Shown here: in pieces, positions 1-11,852 of the stretch | How positions within the stretch are numbered: position 1 is the first letter of the stretch | How the letters are laid out: each line of letters begins with the position of its first letter | Assembly (NCBI GenBank): GCA_014529675.2 | Contig: CP076040.1 | Coordinates: forward strand, 1 to 64,000 | Length of the DNA stretch: 64,000 bases | Direction of reading: 5' to 3' | Source of the DNA: Opitutia bacterium ISCC 52 | GTDB taxonomy: Bacteria; Verrucomicrobiota; Verrucomicrobiia; Opitutales; UBA2995 | The notes under the pieces: model-generated | Seen by the model: the letters and a program-made list of their open reading frames with translations, nothing else | Told to the model about the DNA's origin: nothing | The model's database searches: none | Translations under genes and position numbers: made by a program

Positions 1-1404
1 ATGTCACAGTTTTCAAAAGTAGAAAATTTCTGGGATGCGGTAAAGCCTGAGCTCGAAGCTCGATTTACAGCGGATGTGTTCAACATGTGGTTCGAGCCTA
101 TGAATTGCATGCAGCAGACCGATACGGAAGTGGTGTTAAGTGTCCCGAACGAATTCTCAGCGATTTGGGTACAAGACAATTATTTGGAACTTATTTCAGA
201 CAAGATTCGCTTCGTAGCAGGTCGACCCATGCAAGTTTTTTTGAGGGTATTGGAGAATTCAAAACGTAGTGACAATCAGGAGTTGGATTTAGGAATTTCT
301 TCTAAAGAAACCCTACGAACCACCGAGACTCCTGCTGCTCTAGAGCGTCCTAGAGAGACGCGGTCTACAATCGGCAATTTTCTCAATCCGAAAAACACCT
401 TTGAAAATTTTGTGGTGGGGCAAAACAACAACTTGGCGCACGCCGCTGCTGTTGCCATAGCTAATGCTCCTGCCAAAGCTTACAATCCCTTGTTTATATA
501 TGGTGATACCGGTCTCGGTAAAACTCACCTTATGCATGCAGTTGGTCACTTCATCCTGAAAAACAATCGGCTTGCCAAGGTCGCCTACGTCTCGACGGAA
601 AAGTTTACTAACGAATTCATTCGAGCCATTCAGGAGAATACCCTCGTCAAATTCAGAAAACGGTATCGTTCGGTCGATGTGCTGCTAATTGATGACATCC
701 ATTTCCTCAGCGGAAAAGAGCGCATCCAGGAAGAGTTCTTTCACACCTTCAATGATCTCTTTGAATCCGGGAAGCAGATATTCCTTACCAGTGATCGTCC
801 GGCCAGTGAGATTTCCAAATTGGAGAGTCGTTTAGTATCTCGCTTCCAATGGGGCCTTGTATCTGACATGCAGGCACCGGATCTCGAGACGCGAGTAGCT
901 ATTCTGTCAAACAAGGCTAATTCCCTTGGCTTACAAATGCCGCAAGACGTATTGCAGTTTATTGCGGAAAAAGTGTCGCGTAACATCCGCCGCCTGGAAG
1001 GCGCACTTACTCGTGTGGCGAGTTATCACGCTTTGATGGGAAAAAGTGTTAACTTGGAAGTAGCTGAGCAACTCCTTGGGGACATTCTTCAAGAAGAAGC
1101 CCAAAACCAAGTTACCGTCGAAAAGATCCAAAAACGTGTCGCCGACTATTATAACCTGCGTATCTCTGATATGGTTAGTCGACGGCGTCCGGCAAACATC
1201 GCTTTTCCCAGACAGATTGCCATGTATTTAAGCCGAATTCTCACCAGTCATCCTTTGCAGGAAATCGGTGAAAATTTTGGTGGCCGAGATCATGGAACCG
1301 TGATCCACGCCTGCAAGACGGTGGAAAACATTATGGATCAGGATGAGTCGGTTCGGCGCAGTGTTGAGTATTTAAAGTCTCAACTGGCGAAAGCCTCCGG
1401 TTGA
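1..1404 (+). CDS. dnaA: Chromosomal replication initiator DnaA
   Basis: AAA+ ATPase that binds DnaA boxes at oriC and opens the origin. The 467-residue protein has the usual four domains: an N-terminal helicase-contact domain (about 1-85), a short linker, the AAA+ core with Walker A GDTGLGKT (168-175) and Walker B LLIDD (228-232), and the C-terminal DNA-binding domain with the signature RDHGTVIHACK starting at residue 429. The length is normal for the family. It starts at base 1, so its promoter and any upstream origin cannot be seen. A small gene follows after one base, which suggests co-transcription. Confidence 0.98.
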   Translation: MSQFSKVENFWDAVKPELEARFTADVFNMWFEPMNCMQQTDTEVVLSVPNEFSAIWVQDNYLELISDKIRFVAGRPMQVFLRVLENSKRSDNQELDLGISSKETLRTTETPAALERPRETRSTIGNFLNPKNTFENFVVGQNNNLAHAAAVAIANAPAKAYNPLFIYGDTGLGKTHLMHAVGHFILKNNRLAKVAYVSTEKFTNEFIRAIQENTLVKFRKRYRSVDVLLIDDIHFLSGKERIQEEFFHTFNDLFESGKQIFLTSDRPASEISKLESRLVSRFQWGLVSDMQAPDLETRVAILSNKANSLGLQMPQDVLQFIAEKVSRNIRRLEGALTRVASYHALMGKSVNLEVAEQLLGDILQEEAQNQVTVEKIQKRVADYYNLRISDMVSRRRPANIAFPRQIAMYLSRILTSHPLQEIGENFGGRDHGTVIHACKTVENIMDQDESVRRSVEYLKSQLAKASG

Positions 1405-1405
1405 A

Positions 1406-1888
1406 ATGGACTTCGACGATTCTCAAAAAGCAACCATCAGCCAGTGGGTATCTGACGGGCTGAAACTCAGTGACATTCAGACCAAGATTCAGGAAACCTT
1501 TGAAGTATCTCTTACCTATATGGATGCACGTTTCCTCATCGATGATCTCGAGCTTGAGTTGAAAGACCAGCCGAAGTCGGTGGATAACGATCTCAGAAAC
1601 GCACCTCCACCGCCCCCGCCACCAGCTCCCGATGAGCCTGAGGGCCAAATGGCAGATCCAATGGCCGAAGGAAGTAATGTCTCAGTCGCTTTGGATCGAC
1701 TCTATCAACCAGGTGCAGTTGTAAGTGGGCAAGTAACCTTTTCTGACGGAGAGCAAGCAGATTGGGCCCTCGACCAGACGGGAAGATTGTCCCTAAAAGC
1801 TGCCACAGAAGGCTATCAGCCTGTTGAATCGGATATTCAGGCATTCCAGCAACGACTCAGTGCTTTGCTCCAGAAGCAGGGCTTCTAG
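1406..1888 (+). CDS. Small acidic hypothetical protein linked to dnaA
   Basis: I do not recognise a named family. The 160-residue protein has a helical N-terminal segment (about 1-55), a proline-rich linker with a run of prolines at about residues 68-73, and a compact C-terminal part (about 95-160) rich in beta-type and helical stretches. There is no signal peptide or membrane segment, so it is probably cytoplasmic. The ATG lies one base after the dnaA stop, so it is almost certainly translated from the dnaA message. A role near replication initiation is only a guess from position. Confidence 0.75.
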   Translation: MDFDDSQKATISQWVSDGLKLSDIQTKIQETFEVSLTYMDARFLIDDLELELKDQPKSVDNDLRNAPPPPPPPAPDEPEGQMADPMAEGSNVSVALDRLYQPGAVVSGQVTFSDGEQADWALDQTGRLSLKAATEGYQPVESDIQAFQQRLSALLQKQGF

Positions 1889-1968
1889 CCGGCTTTTAGC
1901 TATACTTTCCGCTGATTTTCTAGATTTTAGGGCCTATAGCTAACCCTTTTTAAGCCCGCGGAGCCATT

Positions 1969-2538
1969 ATGAAAAAGCTACTCATTATACCTGTCCTGCT
2001 TCTCATTTTCATCCCGGTATTTGCTGATACCGGTCTCGAGGAGCAAGCGACTGCATGCATTTCTGAAAACGGATCTTATGCTTCAGCTCTTGAATCGTGT
2101 CTTTCCAAATTGTTCGTTCCTGCCTCTATGGATTGTGACGAATTACTTCAAGTGCATCGCACAGTGGTTAAGGCTGCAGAAGGTCGTAACAATGCGACCA
2201 TTCGTGCCGTATCCAGAGTTTCGTCCAAGCTGGCCATTGTCAGTCTTTCTGCTAACTGCTACTCCCCGGATGTTGCAGCCCGCTTAGTAGCTCGTGCAGG
2301 TTCAGAAGCGAGTGGTGGTTCCTCAATCGTTGCCGATGGCATCGTATCCGGTGCTGTTGACGCTGCTGGATCTCTAGGAGTTGATTCCGGTTCCTTAGCG
2401 AACTCTGCTTCCAGTGCTTCTGGTAATGGAGACTCAAGTGGAGGAAACCAGGGCGGTCCTAACCAGGCATCGGCTGGTGCTGTGGAAATTTACTATGACA
2501 ATGAAGTCAATGTTAGCCCTAGCGGAACTAATAGCTAA
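1969..2538 (+). CDS. Exported Ala/Ser/Gly-rich hypothetical protein
   Basis: The 189-residue protein starts with a clear Sec signal peptide (MKK then a leucine/isoleucine-rich core, cleavage near residue 19-20 after VFA). The mature part has four cysteines (TAC, ESC, MDC, ANC), a helical middle region, and a low-complexity Gly/Ser/Asn-rich tail from about residue 145. It is probably periplasmic or surface exposed. No known enzyme motif is visible. A strong hairpin with a T-run follows directly, so it is probably a single transcription unit. Confidence 0.75.
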   Translation: MKKLLIIPVLLLIFIPVFADTGLEEQATACISENGSYASALESCLSKLFVPASMDCDELLQVHRTVVKAAEGRNNATIRAVSRVSSKLAIVSLSANCYSPDVAARLVARAGSEASGGSSIVADGIVSGAVDAAGSLGVDSGSLANSASSASGNGDSSGGNQGGPNQASAGAVEIYYDNEVNVSPSGTNS

Positions 2539-2560
2539 ATTTCATACATAACAACTTTCA

Positions 2561-2587
2561 AAGCCTCGGAGATTTCTCCGGGGCTTT

Positions 2588-2590
<3 letters not shown>
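2561..2590 (+). terminator. Rho-independent terminator after the exported protein
   Basis: A long hairpin (arms about 2561-2572 and 2575-2586, with one G-T pair) is followed by a run of T residues. The run overlaps the ligA stop codon on the other strand, so the element may serve both converging genes. Confidence 0.85.
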
Positions 2591-4994
<2,404 letters not shown>

Positions 4995-5054
4995 ATCGGA
5001 TAACCGATGGGGTTAATGGGTTTTGAAAGTTAAGAATTTGAGGGACTAAAAAAA

Positions 5055-5131
<77 letters not shown>

Positions 5132-5215
5132 TACCAAAAAAATTGAAGGCGGAAAGTTTGTTCCTTTACTACTTTGAGGGTCAAGTGCTAACCCGAGCAA
5201 ATTATTGTCCTCGAG

Positions 5216-5300
5216 TGGTACCTGGAGGGGGGGTCGAACCCCCACTCCCGAAGGAACCGGATTTTGAGTCCGGCGCGTCTACCAATTCCGCCATCCAGGC
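5216..5300 (-). tRNA. tRNA-Leu(CAA)
   Basis: Cloverleaf on the minus strand with acceptor stem GCCTGGA/TCCAGGT (one G-U pair), anticodon stem CCGGA/TCCGG, loop CTCAAAA giving anticodon CAA, a long variable arm typical of class II tRNAs, T arm with GGTTCGACCCC, and an encoded CCA. Reads UUG codons. Confidence 0.96.
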
Positions 5301-5396
5301 CTACTCGAATGCGAACTCATTTATAGGGATCGCCTTCAGAAATAAGGGGGGCATTTATGGAAGTATTCAGTCCCCAAGTCCATAAAAAAGAAAGTG

Positions 5397-6632
5397 CTAT
5401 TCGTAATCTTTCAAAAGGTCTTTGTGCGCCTTGTGGCGAGCCCTCAATCTGAGGCCTTGCAAACGGATGAATCCGCCTGCGTCGTCTGGATTATAGTCGC
5501 TGTCGACTCCCTCCATGGACGCCACATCTTCGTCGTAAAGTGAATAAGGCGATTTGCGTCCCACTGTTGTGATACTTCCTTTGTAAAGTTTCAATCGGAC
5601 AGTGCCCGTTACAGATTGCTGACTGTTGTCGATCAAAGCCTGTAATGCCTCTCTTTCCGGAGCATACCAGAAACCATTGTAAACCAGCTCTGCATATTTG
5701 GGGATCAGGCTATCGCGTAAGTGCATGAGGTCGCGATCCATGGTCAGGGTCTCCAATTGACGATGCCCATGAATTAGAATGGTGCCAGCCGGTGTTTCGT
5801 AAACGCCGCGGCTCTTCATCCCGACAAAACGATTTTCTACAATGTCTACGCGACCAATGCCATGTTTGCCTGCAATCGCGTTTAGCTTTTTGAAAATGGA
5901 AGCTGGATTTCCAGCTTCTCCATTGACCGCTACACAATCACCTTTTTCGAAATCCAGCTCTAAATACTCTGCTTCATCGGGCGCATCTTCTGGGTCGACT
6001 GACAGTTTATACATGGATTTGTTATCGGGTGTAGTGGGATCGAACCATGGGTCTTCTAGAATCCCAGCTTCATAGGATATGTGCAGGAGATTACGGTCCA
6101 TCGAGTAGGGCTTGGAAGCAGAGGCTTCAACATCGATGTCATTGGCTGCGCAGTAGTCGATCATCTCTGTGCGTCCTGGAAATGCCTGACGGAAAACTTC
6201 CATACGCCATGGGGAAATAACCTGAAGGTCGGGTGCCATCGCCGCATAGGTCAGTTCAAAACGGACTTGGTCATTGCCTTTGCCAGTTGCACCATGGGCA
6301 ACTGCAGTTGCTCCTGCTTTACGGGCAATTTCAATTTGAGCTTTGGCTATGAGAGGACGTGCGATGGAAGTTCCCAATAAGTACTGTCCTTCATAAATCG
6401 CATTGGCTCTGATGATAGGATAAATAAAATCACTAGCGAACTCTTCTACTAAATCGATGGTATGGTGCTCCGATGCGCCTGTTGCTTTGGCTTTCTCTTC
6501 AAGACCATTGAGCTCCTCTTCTTGTCCAACATCTGCCGCAAAGGTGATGATCTCTGCGTTGTAATGATCCTTAAGCCAACGGACTAAGACCGAAGTGTCT
6601 AGTCCGCCTGAGTATGCGAGTACGATTTTCAT
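5397..6632 (-). CDS. argG: Argininosuccinate synthase ArgG
   Basis: Joins citrulline and aspartate with ATP in arginine synthesis. The 411-residue protein starts with the N-type ATP pyrophosphatase loop [10 protein letters not shown] (6-15), then [14 protein letters not shown] near residue 115, and [13 protein letters not shown] near the C terminus, all classical ArgG segments. Length is normal. It is the last gene of the argC-B-D-F-G cluster, 16 bases after argF. argH is not in the window. Confidence 0.97.
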   Translation of the reverse strand: MKIVLAYSGGLDTSVLVRWLKDHYNAEIITFAADVGQEEELNGLEEKAKATGASEHHTIDLVEEFASDFIYPIIRANAIYEGQYLLGTSIARPLIAKAQIEIARKAGATAVAHGATGKGNDQVRFELTYAAMAPDLQVISPWRMEVFRQAFPGRTEMIDYCAANDIDVEASASKPYSMDRNLLHISYEAGILEDPWFDPTTPDNKSMYKLSVDPEDAPDEAEYLELDFEKGDCVAVNGEAGNPASIFKKLNAIAGKHGIGRVDIVENRFVGMKSRGVYETPAGTILIHGHRQLETLTMDRDLMHLRDSLIPKYAELVYNGFWYAPEREALQALIDNSQQSVTGTVRLKLYKGSITTVGRKSPYSLYDEDVASMEGVDSDYNPDDAGGFIRLQGLRLRARHKAHKDLLKDYE

Positions 6633-6648
6633 GAGTATTATAAAGTAA

Positions 6649-7590
6649 TTAGCCGTTGATTTTTGCGAGCATGGCGAGAATGGCCTTTTGTATGTGAAGC
6701 CGATTCTCAGCTTGATCGAAAATGATGGAGGCCGGACTGTCCAGTACCTCCTGAGTTACTTCCTGACCTGGGTGAGCAGGAAGGCAGTGCATGAAGAGTG
6801 CATCTGGTTTGGCATTTTGCATGATTTGCTCATTCACTTGGTAGGGGCTAAAAGTCTTAAGCCTTTCTTCCTCTTCATCTTCCATGCCCATACTTACCCA
6901 AACATCCGTATACACCACATCTGCATCTTTCACTGCCTTCATCGGATCCGAATAAAATGTCCAGCTAGGATCCAGTCCTGATTTTCGAAACTCTTCCTTA
7001 ATCTCGTCTCCGGGTTCATAGCCCTGGGGACCTGACAAGGCTACTTGCATGCCGAATAATGCTCCACCTAGTATCCATGAATTTCCCATATTGCAAGCGG
7101 TGTCACCTAGGAAAGCAATCTTCCGGCCTTTGAGAGACTCTGACAATGGCCCGTCCATTGCCCAGCGTTCGACCATGGTGAATGCGTCGGCATAAATCTG
7201 GCAGGGATGAAGGTAATCGGAGAGGGCATTGATAACAGGCATCGAACCCATTTCTGCAAACTCCTCTAAGACATTGTGATCATAGCAGCGGATAACAATC
7301 CCATGTAAGTAGCGTGAGAGGACGCGCGCAGAATCGGCAATACTTTCGCCTCGGCTTATCTGTACATCGTTTTTGTTCAAGTATAGGACTTTACCTGCAA
7401 GCTCCTGAATACCTACTTCAAATGAGACTCTAGTACGCGTACTCGATTTGAAAAAGAGCATCCCCCAAAACTGTTCTTCCAGCCATTCCGAGTCGATTCG
7501 GCCCCGTTGCTTTTTCAAGTCACGAGCTAGGTTGAAAACTTCTTCGACTTCTTGAGGGGAAAAATCCGTTGATTTTAGAAAGTGTCTCAT
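6649..7590 (-). CDS. argF: Ornithine carbamoyltransferase ArgF
   Basis: Transfers the carbamoyl group to ornithine (or an acylated ornithine) to give citrulline. The 313-residue protein has the carbamoyl phosphate motif STRTR (50-54), the HPCQ motif and HCLPAH (268-273). HCLPAH resembles ordinary ornithine enzymes, but acetyl- or succinyl-ornithine variants occur in related phyla and cannot be fully excluded by eye. It sits between argD and argG with gaps of 12 and 16 bases. Confidence 0.94.
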   Translation of the reverse strand: MRHFLKSTDFSPQEVEEVFNLARDLKKQRGRIDSEWLEEQFWGMLFFKSSTRTRVSFEVGIQELAGKVLYLNKNDVQISRGESIADSARVLSRYLHGIVIRCYDHNVLEEFAEMGSMPVINALSDYLHPCQIYADAFTMVERWAMDGPLSESLKGRKIAFLGDTACNMGNSWILGGALFGMQVALSGPQGYEPGDEIKEEFRKSGLDPSWTFYSDPMKAVKDADVVYTDVWVSMGMEDEEEERLKTFSPYQVNEQIMQNAKPDALFMHCLPAHPGQEVTQEVLDSPASIIFDQAENRLHIQKAILAMLAKING

Positions 7591-7602
7591 AATTTAAGCT
7601 TA

Positions 7603-8823
7603 TTAAAGGGTGGTTGCCAATGAGGCATGTTGAGCTAAAGCAGCATCAATGATTTCGACGGATTGATGTAGGCTCTTTTCGGGTACGGTTAAGGGCGGTA
7701 AGAGGCGCAGAATATTCCCTCCGGCTCTAACAGTTAACAGACCCCGAGACTGCAAATCGTTTTGAATGGCGGTTGGGTCCTCTGCAAAATCCATTCCTAT
7801 TAAAAAGCCTCTCCCTCTTATCTCTAGTAGAGAATCATATTTCTCTGCTAAATGATTAAGTTGTCCAATCCAAGCGCGACTCAAGTCGCGGACCCTTTGT
7901 AGGAGGTTTTCTTTTTCAATAGTTTCCAAAACAGCAAGAGCGGCAGCGCAGGCCATTGGGTTTCCGCCAAACGTACTTCCATGGCTGCCGGGAGTGAATA
8001 GGTCGGCATGGGTCTCTGATACCCATACCGCCCCGATAGGGAATCCTCCGCCAAGTCCTTTCGCCATGCCGATTGCGTCTGCTTTGATACCGGCGGATTC
8101 GTGGGCAAAAAATGTTCCGGTTCGACCGGTGCCACTTTGTACTTCGTCGACTAGGAGTAACAACCCCTTGTCTGTACAAAATTGTCTGAGGTCCTGAAGG
8201 AAAGTTTCTGAGGCAACGTGGATGCCGCCCTCGCCTTGAATGGGCTCTATAAGAATAGCCACCGTATCATCGTCTGCCAAGGCTTCCACGCTTTCCATGT
8301 CGTTGAGCTGAGCTACAGGAAAGTTATTCAGCATGGGAAAGAACCCTTGTTGAATTTTAGCCTGAGGAGTTGCGCTCATACCTCCGAATGTCCGTCCATG
8401 GAATCCATTATTGAAGACGATGACTTTGTTCGAGGGGTTCTCAGACGCGTTCATTTTGTTACCGAACAATCTGGAGAGCTTAATGAGTGTTTCACTGGCT
8501 TCTGCCCCGCTGTTGCAAAAGAAGAGGCCACCCGGTCCAGCTCGTGATACTAATGCCTCACAAAGATTCCCCTGAGCTTGCATCCGATAGAGGTTGCTAA
8601 CGTGGATCAACCTGCTGGCTTGGTCTTTAATCGCCTGAACTAAATTAGGATGACAGTGTCCGAGTGATGCAGTCGCGATACCTGTTACAAAATCGAGGTA
8701 CTCGTTTCCTTGGTCGTCCCAGACCTTTTCATTTTCGCCTTTAACGAGCGTTATTGATGGCACACCGTAGTTTTTTAGCCGATACGCCTCGTATTGTTCT
8801 TCTGTATTTTTGGTAAATTTCAT
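7603..8823 (-). CDS. argD: Acetylornithine aminotransferase ArgD
   Basis: PLP-dependent class III aminotransferase that converts N-acetylglutamate semialdehyde to N-acetylornithine. The 406-residue protein has GFHGRTFGGMSAT, the LLVDEVQSGTGRTG segment, and the PLP lysine in GMAKGLGGGFPIGA. Length is typical. It lies in the arg operon between argB and argF. As in other bacteria it could also act in lysine synthesis; lysA is encoded elsewhere in this window. Confidence 0.95.
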   Translation of the reverse strand: MKFTKNTEEQYEAYRLKNYGVPSITLVKGENEKVWDDQGNEYLDFVTGIATASLGHCHPNLVQAIKDQASRLIHVSNLYRMQAQGNLCEALVSRAGPGGLFFCNSGAEASETLIKLSRLFGNKMNASENPSNKVIVFNNGFHGRTFGGMSATPQAKIQQGFFPMLNNFPVAQLNDMESVEALADDDTVAILIEPIQGEGGIHVASETFLQDLRQFCTDKGLLLLVDEVQSGTGRTGTFFAHESAGIKADAIGMAKGLGGGFPIGAVWVSETHADLFTPGSHGSTFGGNPMACAAALAVLETIEKENLLQRVRDLSRAWIGQLNHLAEKYDSLLEIRGRGFLIGMDFAEDPTAIQNDLQSRGLLTVRAGGNILRLLPPLTVPEKSLHQSVEIIDAALAQHASLATTL

Positions 8824-8843
8824 GGGTGTCGATTAGTTGATGA

Positions 8844-9740
8844 CTAGTGAACGATTTCTGTTCCCACACCCTTGTCCGTAAAAATTTCGAGGAGAATGCT
8901 GTGTGGGAGTCTGCCGTGTACGAAGTGAACTCGATGAACGCCTTCGTGCAGGGCTTGAATGGCCGAGTCTACTTTTGGGAGCATTCCCTTTCCAATGATT
9001 CCTTCTTGTTTAAGCGAATCAACTTCACTGGCGCGCAGTGTTGAGATGATAGACTTATGGTCTTCGGGATCTCGGAGTAGACCTGGCACATCGGTCATAT
9101 AAACCAATCGTCGGGCACGTAGATGGCATGCTACATGAGCAGCTGCTACGTCGGCATTGATATTGTACAAATTGTCGTGCTCATCACTGCCGATGGGAGA
9201 GATGATGGGTGTATAACCTTGGGAAATGGCTCGCTTGATCAGGCGCGATTCCACGCTTTTAACTCGGCCGACAAAGCCGAGATCGACGGGATTTCCTTCT
9301 GCGTCTTTTTCAAGTTTGGTGCAGGAGAATAGCGTTTGTCCGGCCATACCCAGAGGTTTCCCGAGCTTGGCTTGCACCAATTCGCAGATATCTAGATTGA
9401 CCGACTTGTTGAGTGTCTTTTCGACAATGGAAACGGTTTCTCTATCCGTGTATCGAAGTCCATTGATAAACACGGGCTTAATGCCTGCTTTTTCCATGGA
9501 TGCACTGATGGCTTTTCCTCCGCCATGAACGACGACGACATGAATTCCAACAGCTGCGAGGAAAACGATGTCCTCTGCCACTCGATTTCTAACTTCTGGA
9601 TCTGGATCGTCCATGAAGCTTCCTCCGTATTTTACTACAAAGATGCTGTCTTTAAATTGCTGGATATAGGAAAGTGCTTCCAGGAGGACCTTAGCCTTGG
9701 CGATGACTTCTTCTTCTGAGGGAGTAGTGACGATTTGCAT
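8844..9740 (-). CDS. argB: Acetylglutamate kinase ArgB
   Basis: Phosphorylates N-acetylglutamate, the second step and often the feedback-controlled step of arginine synthesis. The 298-residue amino-acid-kinase fold shows FVVKYGGSFMDD near the N terminus, VVVVHGGGKAIS, the NINADVAAAH motif and the C-terminal GKGMLPKVDSA. The N-terminal helix (about 1-30, before FVVKYGG) resembles that of arginine-sensitive hexameric enzymes, so feedback inhibition by arginine is plausible but inferred. It follows argC by 18 bases. Confidence 0.95.
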   Translation of the reverse strand: MQIVTTPSEEEVIAKAKVLLEALSYIQQFKDSIFVVKYGGSFMDDPDPEVRNRVAEDIVFLAAVGIHVVVVHGGGKAISASMEKAGIKPVFINGLRYTDRETVSIVEKTLNKSVNLDICELVQAKLGKPLGMAGQTLFSCTKLEKDAEGNPVDLGFVGRVKSVESRLIKRAISQGYTPIISPIGSDEHDNLYNINADVAAAHVACHLRARRLVYMTDVPGLLRDPEDHKSIISTLRASEVDSLKQEGIIGKGMLPKVDSAIQALHEGVHRVHFVHGRLPHSILLEIFTDKGVGTEIVH

Positions 9741-9758
9741 AGCTCTTGAGGGTAGAAA

Positions 9759-10784
9759 TTAGAGTAGTCCCGCGGTTTCGTCGAAACCGTGCCATACATT
9801 CATTATCTGAATGGCCTGACCTGCAGCTCCCTTCATCAAATTGTCTTCCGCAGAAGTGATGATCAAATTGCCTGTCCGTGGGTCGGCTATAGCTGAGAAA
9901 TCAACCCGATTGGTCTGGCAAACCCATTTGGAATCAGGAGTTGTGCCTGACTCAAGCAGAGAAACGAAGGGCTTGTCATAGTAGTAATTCTGCCAAGTTG
10001 CGTATGCTTCAGCCAAATGATCGCCCGCTCCAGGAACTACAATGGTAGTGACGATACCTCTATTCATGGGAGACAAGTGTGGTGTAAATTGAACGACCAC
10101 TTTAGCTTCGGCAGACAAACTCAGCTGTTCTTCGATTTCTGAAAGATGCCTATGTTTTACCAACCCGTACGCTTTGGCGCTTTCATTCCTCTCGCAGTAG
10201 AGGAAGTCTTCGGCTAGTTTTCTGCCTGCTCCGCTTACCCCACTCATTGAGTTAATGACAATTCCAGTTGCCCCGATGATCTTCTCCTTCATTAGAGGGA
10301 GAAGGGGCATAAGAATACTTGTTGGATAGCAGCCGGGAGCCGCGATCAAATTATCTTTTTGCCAACCGTCTTCAGTAATCTCGGGGATGACGTAGGAAGA
10401 TTTTGCCAACCAATCCGGGTTTGGATGGGGATGGCCGTAGTAGTCTTCGTAGATATCGGGGGAGTTGAGCCGAAAATCTGCGCTCAGATCGATTACCTTT
10501 TTCCCAGCTTCGCACAAGGGTATCGCATATTCGCTGGCAACCCCATGCGGCAAAGCGAGAAAGACGAGATCTAGCTCTTGGTTCGCGGCTAGCTCTTCTG
10601 GGTTAGATGCAGAAAACTCTAGTCCCTTGCCTCGATTTCTAAGTGAAGGGAATACTGATTCAACGGACTGACCGACCAGAGACCTGGAAGTAACGGTGGT
10701 AAGCGTTATATTGGGATGATCCAGTAATAGGGAGAGTAGTACCTCTCCGGAATAACCGGATGCGCCGACTATGCCTGTTTTCAT
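9759..10784 (-). CDS. argC: N-acetyl-gamma-glutamyl-phosphate reductase ArgC
   Basis: NADPH-dependent reductase, third step of arginine synthesis. The 341-residue protein starts with the Rossmann motif GIVGASGYSGEVL and carries the catalytic cysteine in AAPGCYPTS. It is the first gene of the argC-B-D-F-G unit; the promoter should lie in the roughly 50 bases between it and the rpsI terminator. No clear arginine operator is visible. Confidence 0.95.
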   Translation of the reverse strand: MKTGIVGASGYSGEVLLSLLLDHPNITLTTVTSRSLVGQSVESVFPSLRNRGKGLEFSASNPEELAANQELDLVFLALPHGVASEYAIPLCEAGKKVIDLSADFRLNSPDIYEDYYGHPHPNPDWLAKSSYVIPEITEDGWQKDNLIAAPGCYPTSILMPLLPLMKEKIIGATGIVINSMSGVSGAGRKLAEDFLYCERNESAKAYGLVKHRHLSEIEEQLSLSAEAKVVVQFTPHLSPMNRGIVTTIVVPGAGDHLAEAYATWQNYYYDKPFVSLLESGTTPDSKWVCQTNRVDFSAIADPRTGNLIITSAEDNLMKGAAGQAIQIMNVWHGFDETAGLL

Positions 10785-10836
10785 GAAATTAAGGGAGAAA
10801 TTTAAATAGTGTGTTTAGGAAAATTGGAAATAAAAA

Positions 10837-10864
10837 GCCCTCCAAGGTTTGATCCTGGGAGGGC
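10837..10864 (-). terminator. Terminator after rpsI
   Basis: Inverted repeat GCCCTCC (10837-10843) and GGAGGGC (10858-10864). Read on the minus strand it is followed by TTTTTA, so it ends the rplM-rpsI transcript before argC. Confidence 0.85.
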
Positions 10865-10893
10865 GTAAAAAGGGAGTGTTGCTGGTTCCCGGA

Positions 10894-11289
10894 TTAACGC
10901 TTTGAGAATTGGAAGCGTTTACGGGCTCCTGGTTGACCTGCCTTTTTACGCTCGCGGCGGCGAGGGTCTCGTCGGAGGTGACCAGCTTTCTTCAAAGGAG
11001 CTCTCAGTTCTTCGTCGAATTTGAGAAGTGCCCGGGCAATTCCATGAGCACAAGCTTCTGCTTGGCCATTTACCCCGCCACCTTCAACTCTGGCGATAAC
11101 GTCAAATTTTCCTTTTTGTTCAATTGTGTTAAAAGGGCCTTCAACCACCCGTACAGCTTGGTCGAGGCTGAAGTAATCATTCAGCTCCTTGTCGTTGACC
11201 TGAATTTTTCCTTCTCCTTCAGAAAGACGTACTCGTGCCGACGCTGTTTTGCGACGACCCGTTCCTAAATATACCGTAGTAGTACTCAT
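10894..11289 (-). CDS. rpsI: 30S ribosomal protein S9
   Basis: The 131-residue protein has the S9 pattern: YLGTGRRKTASARVRL at the N terminus and a very basic tail with RRDPRRRERKKAGQPGARKR ending in FQFSKR, which reaches the P-site tRNA in the ribosome. Located 9 bases after rplM, as in most bacteria, and followed by a terminator. Confidence 0.98.
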   Translation of the reverse strand: MSTTTVYLGTGRRKTASARVRLSEGEGKIQVNDKELNDYFSLDQAVRVVEGPFNTIEQKGKFDVIARVEGGGVNGQAEACAHGIARALLKFDEELRAPLKKAGHLRRDPRRRERKKAGQPGARKRFQFSKR

Positions 11290-11298
11290 AAATAAAAA

Positions 11299-11721
11299 TT
11301 ATAGCGCGATTGGCTCTTGGGCTTCATGCGGGTGTGATGGGCCAGTATAAACTTTCAGCTTCCTGAGCATTTGTCTGCCGAGGTTGTTCCGAGGCATCAT
11401 GCCTTTAACGGAGTGCCGCATTATAAAGTCTGGGCGTTTTTCGCGGAAATCAGCGAGTGTCCTGTAGTATTCGTTACCTACCCAGCCAGTATAGAACATA
11501 TAGTTTTTCTGCTCTTCCTTCTTACCTGTAACGGCAATTTTTTCGGCGTTAACAACAATGACAAAGTCACCTGTGTCCACATGTGGTGTATATGTGGGCT
11601 TGTCGCGACCACGCAGGATATTGGCGATCTTGACAGACAGTCGACCTAGATTCTGGCCGGCAGCGTCAACGACGTACCATTTCCTTTGGACGTTCTCTTT
11701 TTTTGCTAACGTGGTTTTCAT
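11299..11721 (-). CDS. rplM: 50S ribosomal protein L13
   Basis: The 140-residue protein matches L13: KWYVVDAAGQNLGRLSVKIA, YTPHVDTGDFVIVVNAEKI, and VKGMMPRNNLGRQMLRKLKV. First gene of the rplM-rpsI pair. The start ATG is preceded by a purine-rich AT stretch. A promoter is expected in 11722-11800, where a TTGACA is visible on the minus strand, but its spacing to a -10 box is unclear. Confidence 0.98.
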   Translation of the reverse strand: MKTTLAKKENVQRKWYVVDAAGQNLGRLSVKIANILRGRDKPTYTPHVDTGDFVIVVNAEKIAVTGKKEEQKNYMFYTGWVGNEYYRTLADFREKRPDFIMRHSVKGMMPRNNLGRQMLRKLKVYTGPSHPHEAQEPIAL

Positions 11722-11800
11722 AAAATTTGAGAAAGGGGGAGAAAATGCATAGTTGATTTTGCTTTGTCAACTACCGAGAAGACGCATTTTTTAAAAAAAT

Positions 11801-11828
11801 AAGAGCCTGCCCAAATGGACAGGCTCTT
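11801..11828 (-). terminator. Terminator after the porin-like gene
   Basis: Perfect 10-base arms AAGAGCCTGC-type (11801-11811 and 11819-11828) enclose a short loop. On the minus strand the T-rich stretch at 11787-11800 follows, so it ends the gene at 11853-12503. Confidence 0.85.
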
Positions 11829-11852
11829 AGGCAAAATGATCGTTGATTCAGA

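Noticed and set aside
5344-5396. Possible argG terminator (TTATGGA/TCCATAA)
   Set aside because: Stem is weak and the A/T run lies on the wrong side for the minus-strand operon.
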